A stretch of DNA of 64,000 nucleotides from Ophthalmolycus amberensis (lineage: Eukaryota; Chordata; Actinopteri; Perciformes; Zoarcidae). Shown one piece after another: positions 48,814 to 64,000 of this stretch. The position numbers and the translations under genes are program-made. The notes below the pieces were generated by a model. The model had not been told where the DNA came from and searched no databases. It was given only the letters and a program-made list of their open reading frames with translations. The first letter of the stretch is position 1. Each line of letters opens with the position of its first letter. Location: positions 1,004,501 through 1,068,500 of the forward strand of contig JAFEUB010001476.1 of the NCBI GenBank assembly GCA_024529925.1. Reading direction: 5' to 3'.

Positions 48814-51800
48814 ATGGTGAGAAAATGCATTACTCCGGGCTGATTTATAAACAATAGCTGCTGTTAAAAGATGTGTACTCCAGGACAACGTCGTTCTTTA
48901 TTCATTGATTAATATGATTAACGTTAAGTCAACGTTCAGCTAGCTGCGTATCTCTCCTGGCCTGCTTCACTCATTCTAACGTTAAGCCTTTAGCCACAAT
49001 CCGTTTCTTTACTGTACGGCAGCATTAATGGAGGATTGACTTGAAGCATTTGCACATGACTCTAACGCCGGTCTGTTGTTCCCTTTGTGCCGCTTTAACC
49101 CCCGCCTCAAGCAGTCTGACTTCACAGAGGACCAGATCATGGGTGAGTCAACGTTAACCTCTGATGAGCAAAGGGGATTTTATCCTAAATTAATGGTTCC
49201 GGTTATACAGCCAAACATATCATCGCCTCCATATTTAAAATGACGGCATAGCTTCATGCATTCGTCACTCTGACCCTGTAGCTCGACTGTTGTCTCCGCA
49301 AACCGCTGCGCTCCTTCAGGTAACTGACAGACTGAGCTCAACACATCACTTTATAACTGTGTGAGGCTCAATGCCTGTCACGACTTACACCTAACAAACA
49401 CTACTTGAATTCATCACGAGTAGTGCCACAGAATGCTGTATACTAACCTGCAACAACATGTAATCTAATGAAGCATCTTTGTGTTTTTGCATGCTGACGC
49501 TGACAGTCATGATGCTGACAGGTTGTGTTTTAGCAGAGCAATGTGTGGATCAGGGGTTGGCCTAGACGTAATTTTTCTGGTGTACTTAAAGGCAAATGTC
49601 ACTAAAACTATTTCTCTTGTGGCACTCACCAAAGCACTTTGTCAGAACAAATAGTACACATTGATGTAGGACCATAGCTACTGTGTGGTGTTGTTTCACG
49701 TGAAACAACACCACACAGTAGCGATTTAATGCTATGACCTAAAAACAATACATCATGTTTCTACAATGTCACTCTTAAAATCACGCTTTTAAACTTATTT
49801 AAAAAAAGAAAGAAAGATAACTTACCAAATCAGTCTCCAAACAAAGGCTGGCCTCGAGGTTGATCAGCTGCTTGGTCTGTGTTTGGGAGGAAATGCCCAG
49901 GTGTGTCCCACCTGCTTTATATTGCCTCCCTGTGGGTCCTAATGGTGCCTGTTACCTGCCTGCAGTGAACTGGGGGAAATAGGCGCGTTCGATGTGCGGA
50001 TCCGCCCGGTACCCGCAGCGAATCCGCTGTTGGGCGGTGCGCGATCTGTAGGCGGGGCGTATCCGGCGCGCATGGCCGAACCGGGTGCGACAGCACCGCG
50101 GATCATGGCGGCCTGAGGGCGGATCCGCCCCGGAGTCGACTGCTATCTGGGACAGGACCAACGTCTTGCAAACTGTTTGTGCTTTTAAGGATCGTATTTG
50201 CTCCAACAACCACCAACTAACACTGTTGTTGTAGACGATGAGAGTATGTTTCTGAGCTGATACCAAGTAATACCCTAAACCAGAAAACCGAATATTAAAA
50301 GCTGCTAACATTTAATATCAGGTAGCGGAGAGCCATTATGTGTTATTTGTGAGGTGAATGCGTAATCAATAAGCCACAGTAATTAAGATAAGTGTTTGCG
50401 AAAATGCGCCTGACACAGCAGTGTCGGGATTGTGCAACTGAGAAAATGCAGAGACTTTCTGTCTCTAATGTCAAAACAACTTGTGGTACCAGCTGTTCTT
50501 CTACACAAACAACTTCATTCAATAAAGGTCCACACATACGGTTGTCTCTGTAGCGTTATAAGCACGGTGTTATGCATATGTGTGTTTGCTTGTGTCTCTG
50601 ACGTTGGAGTTTATTTATATACTGCACAGCTGAATGAGTTCTACCTCTCTGTCTCCATATCAGAGTTCAAGGAGGCCTTCCTTTTGTTTGACCGGACGGG
50701 TGAGGGGAAGATCACCTACAGCCAGTGTGGGGATGTTATGCGGGCCCTTGGACAGAACCCTGTCAATGCTGAGGTGCTCAAGGTCCTGGGAAACCCCAAG
50801 TTAGAAGGCAAGCCTCTGATTCACCAGCTGCAGCTATACCAGACCGATTCAACCTACTTTATCGTTGCCCTGGTACACAGCATACAGTACACAGCATTTA
50901 TTTTAGTACTGATGATTTAGTTCATTAATAAATAAGCACTCAGCTGAAATCTCTGGTATTGTGAAAACTGCATTTTGATCCTTTTTCTAAACTCATTGCA
51001 ACTGATTGCCTTTCAGAGATGAACTATAAGATGTTGGATTTTGAACAGTTCCTGCCCATGCTTCAGGCCATTGCTAAGAGCAAAGATCAGGGTTCCTTTG
51101 AGGATATCGTAGAAGGCCTGCGGGTCTTTGACAAGGAGGGAAACGGCACAGTGATGGGAGCAGAGCTGCGTCATGTTCTCACTACACTAGGCAAGTCAAC
51201 AAAAACCTGCAAAACAAAGAATTGTCAGTAAACCTGATCTAGCTCAGCTGATGTATGTGTTGTCATGCAAAGTAAAATCCCTTCAGGCACTTTTCTGTAC
51301 CAAGAACAATGTAAGCGTGCTGTCTCCTCTCTCAGAGAATCCTTTATATGGTTTTAATTCTTCTTCGTTTGTGCCAGGTGAAAAAATGACAGAGGAGGAG
51401 GTGGAAACTCTTTTAGCCGGACACGAAGACGCCAATGGCTGCATTAACTATGAAGGTAAGACTGCACAGTATGTGGACAGATGCACTCAGATGGCTCTAT
51501 TGGTACGTTCCAATACCCGTACTAACATATAATTTAGAATGCCAGAAAAAGATTAGGTATGTCCCGATACATAGTGCGTCTATTGAAATGTAATAACAAG
51601 ACCGTAAAAAACGCTGCATTGATGTCGTCACATAAAAGACACCAGGCCAAGGTGACAACACAGTAAATGCATTTCACTGGGATCCAAATACCAGTAATGC
51701 TAAGAAAACCTATATATTTAAGTTCAATACGTAATGCAATCACAGGGACTTTGGAAGAGAATGTAATGGTCCTACAAACATATCTCTGTATTATTTATAA

Positions 51801-52184
51801 TAAGTGGTGGAACGTCAATCGCACCAAGGGGATTGTTTAATAGAGTAGAAAAAACAGCCTTGATGTACAATAACGACTCGTGAAGAGAGACAGTTTGTAC
51901 ACGTCGTAACATGCAGTGCAGCGTTGCAGTTTTAGTAACTTTCTTGAACCCAAAAGATGTTTGGTTTAGTTCCAACAACTGCGTAATGCAGCTAGAGTCA
52001 TTCACCCGTAGCGTTGTGCTAACAGTTACAGCCAAACAGCATAAAAGAAGTTATAGCTCGTTATAGCTCATTACGTGGCCTGTGCATTGATGGTTTTCTG
52101 ATCTTTAGTTTCATATTTGATGCTGATGTGTCTCTCTCTGTTCCTCTTGTGACAGAACTCGTCCGGATGGTGATGAGCGGTTGA
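48814..52184 (+). CDS. myl6: Myosin light polypeptide 6, non-muscle essential light chain
   Basis: Six coding exons: 48814-48816 (ATG only), 49115-49142, 50664-50807, 51017-51190, 51378-51455 and 52156-52184, giving 151 residues, the usual MYL6 length. It starts MSDFTEDQI, then EFKEAFLLFDRTGEGKITYS (degenerate EF-hand 1), VMRALGQNPVNAEVL, LDFEQFLPMLQAIAKSKDQG, VFDKEGNGTVMGAELRHVLT and GEKMTEEEVETLLAGHEDANG. The C-terminus is ELVRMVMSG, the non-muscle form. It is a calmodulin-like subunit that wraps the first IQ motif of non-muscle and smooth-muscle myosin II heavy chains; it lacks full Ca2+ binding. Introns 3 and 4 use GC donors (GAAG|GCAAGC and CTAG|GCAAGT). No GT site nearby keeps the frame. 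The gene lies tail to tail with smarcc2. Confidence 0.94.
49677..49722. repeat. 46-bp perfect palindrome
   Basis: Twenty-three bases followed immediately by their exact inverse complement, with no spacer. The centre is TGTTTCACGTGAAACA with an E-box CACGTG in the middle. Weaker inverse similarity continues outside (GACCATAG versus CTATGACC), so this may be the heart of a fold-back element. Confidence 0.95.
49980..50150. other. CpG-dense block of unknown nature in myl6 intron 2
   Basis: About 170 bp, far richer in CpG than the surrounding intron. The palindromic 10-mer GCGGATCCGC occurs near each end (49996-50005 and 50119-50128), each followed by CC. It could be a small CpG-rich transposon fragment or an internal CpG island. 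I cannot assign it. Confidence 0.5.
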
Positions 52185-52532
52185 GGATTTCAGAAACGCA
52201 CTTCCAGCTTTAATTTTATTCCTGAATTTTTTTATATTGTTTGTCTCGTCTTGCCCTTCCATCCACGTCATCCTACCTCCAACAAGTCTCCTTTCTCTTC
52301 TTTTTTTGACATCTTCAATTTATTTCGAAAGTGCCTATTCAGTCTAATGTGAAGAAACCCTTTCATCTCATTTTTCCAAACATTATTCAGCCTCGCAGGT
52401 ACTCTCTGTAGTAAGGTTCTCTTGATGATTTCACCTATTGCATCTTTATTAACCCATTAGTCTTGTTGTCTACAGCTTTTGTTGTTTTTGTTTTTTGTTT
52501 GATAATGTGACATGTTTCATCTAACAGTGTTG

Positions 52533-52538
52533 AATAAA
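52533..52538 (+). terminator. myl6: myl6 polyadenylation signal AATAAA
   Basis: AATAAA 348 nt after the stop codon, preceded by a T-rich 3'UTR and followed by a GT/T-rich stretch. This is the usual MYL6 3'UTR size. Confidence 0.75.
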
Positions 52539-52892
52539 AATCCTAGTTTCCAAAGTGTCTTTCAGCCTCCGTGTCTTTAAAGGGCAAAGATAATACACAT
52601 CTGCAGTCGCATTACAAAGCATAGTGCATATATCATTTCAATGGCTCACATATAATATCTCTTATGAACCATCTCTTGGGATGGTTCTAATTGTTAATGA
52701 CTTTTAATGACGTACTTTTTTATGACACACTATGATATGGCTTTCTTCGTGACATTTGAAAATTGCATCTTCATAGAAAACTTAAACAAACGGCGCAGAC
52801 TTTACACATACAAGATGAATTTAAAATGCTAAATTATTTAGAATATAAATAATAACACAAACCACTCCACACAATGACTTCCTCTTCACATC

Positions 52893-52898
52893 TTTATT
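52893..52898 (-). terminator. smarcc2: Probable smarcc2 polyadenylation signal
   Basis: AATAAA on the minus strand, the first clear canonical signal downstream of the smarcc2 stop codon. It gives a 3'UTR of about 2 kb, and the two convergent genes would end about 350 bp apart. Confidence 0.5.
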
Positions 52899-54935
52899 TT
52901 TTTCCCAACATTTTGTAATTAAAACCTGAACCCCTTTTGTTCTGCATTTTTGTTAAATACAAACTGCCAGAGTAACTGTCAGTCAGAATGTGATGATTTA
53001 CTGAGGAAAGATTGATTTCTACGGTATAATAATCAATGCAACTGCTGCTACCTTCAGCATAGTGAAAAACATACAGAAACTGAACATACACTTATTTCAT
53101 ATCACAAAATCCACACAATGTAGTAATAACACAGATAAAATAAGTCCATTTATGCTCACAGCTATGGTGAGGTCTGCAATACTGGCTTGACGGACACTAA
53201 CTGTAAAGTTTCACCTTCTGACTGGATTATAATTCATGACACTGACGTGACGTGTCGTGTGCAGAAGGAAGCCTTTTTTTTTGAAGTCTCCAAACTCTGT
53301 GACACATGACGAATGGCACTGGAAATAAAACTGAACGGTAATGTTGTTTACAGATCTTAATGGCATGCGTTCACATACACAAATGCTCAGTCACATCTCA
53401 AGACGGTTCCAACAAACCTGCCTGATTCATACGCAACAGTGGAGAGGGTAAATATAAGATACAAATGTAATAATATACAGTTACAATGTTGACGTATCAA
53501 AGAAAGGATATGGAAAAACAGAAAGTAAAAAATATAAAAATTGATAGGATAAAAAGTGAGGATATTGTTGCAGATATTAAGGACACAATTCTCCATCGTC
53601 AGCTGTTTAAGGTGCGAGCTCCCATGTTTTCTGACAGGCTTCACATTTCTTCCATATGTAACTTGAAATGCACCAGCGAAAAACAAGCCGCTAAAGAAAT
53701 CTTCTTAATTTCCCAAGCAACCTCAATACAACTCACTGAATACATGTGAGATAAACATGATTATAAAACATTTTGGTTGAGCAGTTAACACAAAGTTAAA
53801 ATTATAATAAAACACTCGTGCGGTCACTGGTATACGTATCGTTCCCAGACTTTCAATCATTCCCTTTGAACAAAACTACATTCCTCACAAACTCCTGGAT
53901 GCTTCAGTTCATCCAGATGTGAAAAACATGAAGCTCCTCGCAGACATGTTATTCCTTAAGTGCTGTCGAAAGGAGGGACATTATTAAGATATATTTAAAG
54001 AGAGGTCTTCTCAGGATGATAATTTCATGCTGTCAGAACTTTCAAATGTTATCATTACAGGGTGTGTTTGTAACAAAGAATCCAGTTTACAGTACAATGT
54101 CTCAAACTGCATCCACACCAACTGTATTTCTAACTGGCTTCTGGTTTGTTTTCATTCATTACAGACATTTCTCTGGAGAGAGACGTTGGTTTTAGACATG
54201 TGACCTCCGGGCCAGACCCTGTAGAGTGACTGTTTGTCCATGTAAAACAAATACAAATAAGAGTGGAAAAAGTAACATTTCCAATCAAGTTTTCAAAACC
54301 TTCAGCATGAAAAAGTATTTAAGACAACAAAAGGATGATATAAGTGCTGAAGTTAAATTTCAACGATGCTTCGAGTCTTTCAATTAGACCTTGGGAAACA
54401 TTTTAAAAGTGCATTTTTGTCTTACATATATTGTAATTAGTACCTACAGTACAAGGGGGGGGGGGGGGGGACTCTGGAGAGATTGTAAAGCACCGACTTC
54501 ACAAGCTGTGTCAAACTGTTGCGGGAAATAAATGCAACAATTGCCAAAATACTGAAAATGCGAGATGAGTCTTTTCTCTTCTTTCCTTGACTGGCAGCAT
54601 GTCGGTGAGACCCTCGTAGTTCACTCTGGTGTTAAGCTTCAAATTATGTTGCTGTCCAATCGACCGCACAGGACCAACCGCTTCGGTTTGAAACTACATT
54701 TTCTTCATAGGCAGATTAAATTTAAAAAGGACATCATTTTCAACAGACAGTTAAAGTAGAGCTGGTTTGATTTATACGTTATCATGTTTTCTTTCTTGCA
54801 TCAGTTGTCCTGTTGGAAAAAAAATAAAAGCTGAAAATGTAAAATGTGTTCTTCTTCGGTTTATGATTTCTTCATTTCAGATGATACCGGCAAGTGGTCA
54901 GAGTCATTCGGATTCTCAGGCTGAGTGTGATTCTC
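52899..54935 (-). other. smarcc2: Probable smarcc2 3'UTR
   Basis: About 2 kb between the smarcc2 stop codon and the first canonical poly(A) signal on its strand. It is AT-rich, contains a 16-base G run (54455-54470) and shows no coding features. Length is inferred from the signal position only. Confidence 0.4.
54455..54470. repeat. Poly-G run
   Basis: A 16-base G homopolymer (C on the smarcc2 sense strand) in the probable smarcc2 3'UTR. Confidence 0.9.
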
Positions 54936-63559
<8,624 letters not shown>

Positions 63560-63829
63560 CTTTGACTGCAGACTACTAGTCAACGTCGCCTGCCGCCCAA
63601 CGGCCAACGTCTGGTACTACAACTGATGGCGAGCGTAATAACAATCAATGTACAGCAGGTTGCGCACTCATGTAGGGAAAGATAAATATAATACTTCTTC
63701 ATGCTCCACCATGGTGGAGAAGAAGAATTAAAAATACTACAATACTAGTTAAAGTCCTGTTTTCAAAGAAAAAGTGACGAAATGTAAGTATACTCAAAGC
63801 AGGCATCTTACAGAATAGCTCCTGTCAGT

Positions 63830-63910
63830 ATGTGATATGGGAATTAAATGGTAAATATAGTTTATTTCATCATTATTGTTGTCGAGCTCCGAAAGAAATT
63901 ATGCAGTTAT
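63830..63910. repeat. 81-bp direct repeat, copy 2
   Basis: An exact copy of 62941-63021, 889 bp away on the other side of smarcc2 exon 1. Flanking sequence differs at both ends. Confidence 0.95.
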
Positions 63911-63958
63911 ATGCAGTTTTATGTATCTGTCTGTATGGACCCCGAGTCTGAAATTAAG

Positions 63959-63976
63959 TCTATCTATCTATCTATC
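63959..63976. repeat. (TCTA)n microsatellite
   Basis: Between four and five TCTA units. It follows the 81-bp repeat copy at a distance of about 50 bp and could be the tail of a retroposon. Confidence 0.85.
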
Positions 63977-64000
63977 ATATTACCATATTATTGGATCATC

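Larger units (their letters stand above)
49143..50663 (+). other. myl6: myl6 intron 2
   Basis: The 1.5-kb second intron. It contains the 46-bp palindrome (49677-49722) and a CpG-dense block (49980-50150). The long ORF on the opposite strand at 49952-50311 comes from this GC-rich block and has no recognisable domain. Confidence 0.6.
63560..64000 (-). promoter_or_regulatory. smarcc2: smarcc2 upstream region
   Basis: The 5'UTR and promoter should lie in about 63560-63700. It is moderately CpG-containing with no TATA box. Beyond it are a degenerate teleost repeat (about 63690-63800), the second copy of the 81-bp direct repeat (63830-63910) and a (TCTA)n tract (63959-63976). Confidence 0.45.

Noticed and set aside
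49690..49710. A genuine bacterial parS site or bacterial contamination
   Set aside because: The surrounding sequence is a fish myl6 intron with in-phase exons on both sides; a single palindrome match is best taken as chance, kept only as a curiosity.

Overview
The window is ordinary nuclear DNA of a vertebrate, most probably a teleost fish (percomorph-like). Coding sequence is split into short exons with GT-AG (and a few GC-AG) introns. Microsatellites of (CA)n, (GA)n and (GTCT)n are abundant, and L2-like LINE, hAT-like and other dispersed repeats that I recognise from teleost genomes lie between and inside genes. There are no operons, CRISPR arrays or prokaryotic features. Six protein-coding genes can be supported, with exon joins that keep phase throughout. 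All are orthologues of genes on human chromosome 12q13-q14.

Layout from left to right. Positions 1 to about 18.2 kb hold the 5' part of znf385a (minus strand). Three coding exons are present and the rest of the gene lies off the left edge. Intron 2 carries a complete 1.5-kb non-autonomous hAT-type element with a perfect 8-bp target duplication and an internal 28-bp minisatellite. From 18.2 to 30.7 kb is intergenic DNA with microsatellites, a decayed L2-type LINE 3' end and other repeats. neurod4 (minus, single coding exon) is at 30.9-31.9 kb, with a 5' intron and a CpG-rich likely promoter up to about 34.1 kb. From 34.1 to 38.6 kb is intergenic. endou (minus, nine exons, secreted EndoU-family RNase with two somatomedin-B domains) is at 38.7-43.4 kb and has a TATA box. 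tsfm (plus, six exons, mitochondrial EF-Ts) is at 45.5-47.6 kb, divergent from endou. myl6 (plus, six exons, non-muscle myosin essential light chain) is at 48.8-52.2 kb. smarcc2 (minus, 26 exons, BAF170 chromatin-remodelling subunit) is at 54.9-63.6 kb, tail to tail with myl6.

The genes are not a functional pathway. They are neighbours by conserved synteny: two neural/developmental regulators (znf385a, neurod4), one secreted RNase, one mitochondrial translation factor, one cytoskeletal light chain and one chromatin remodeller. I found no convincing new biological system. The most unusual points are two GC-AG introns in myl6, a frame-sensitive GTNNGT tandem donor in smarcc2, a 46-bp perfect palindrome in a myl6 intron whose core equals the bacterial parS consensus (probably coincidence), an exact 81-bp duplication flanking the smarcc2 promoter and first exon, the composite hAT element, and paired REST-like half-sites in the neurod4 5' intron. 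Exon boundaries were read by eye from splice sites, phase and family knowledge; no alignments were run.
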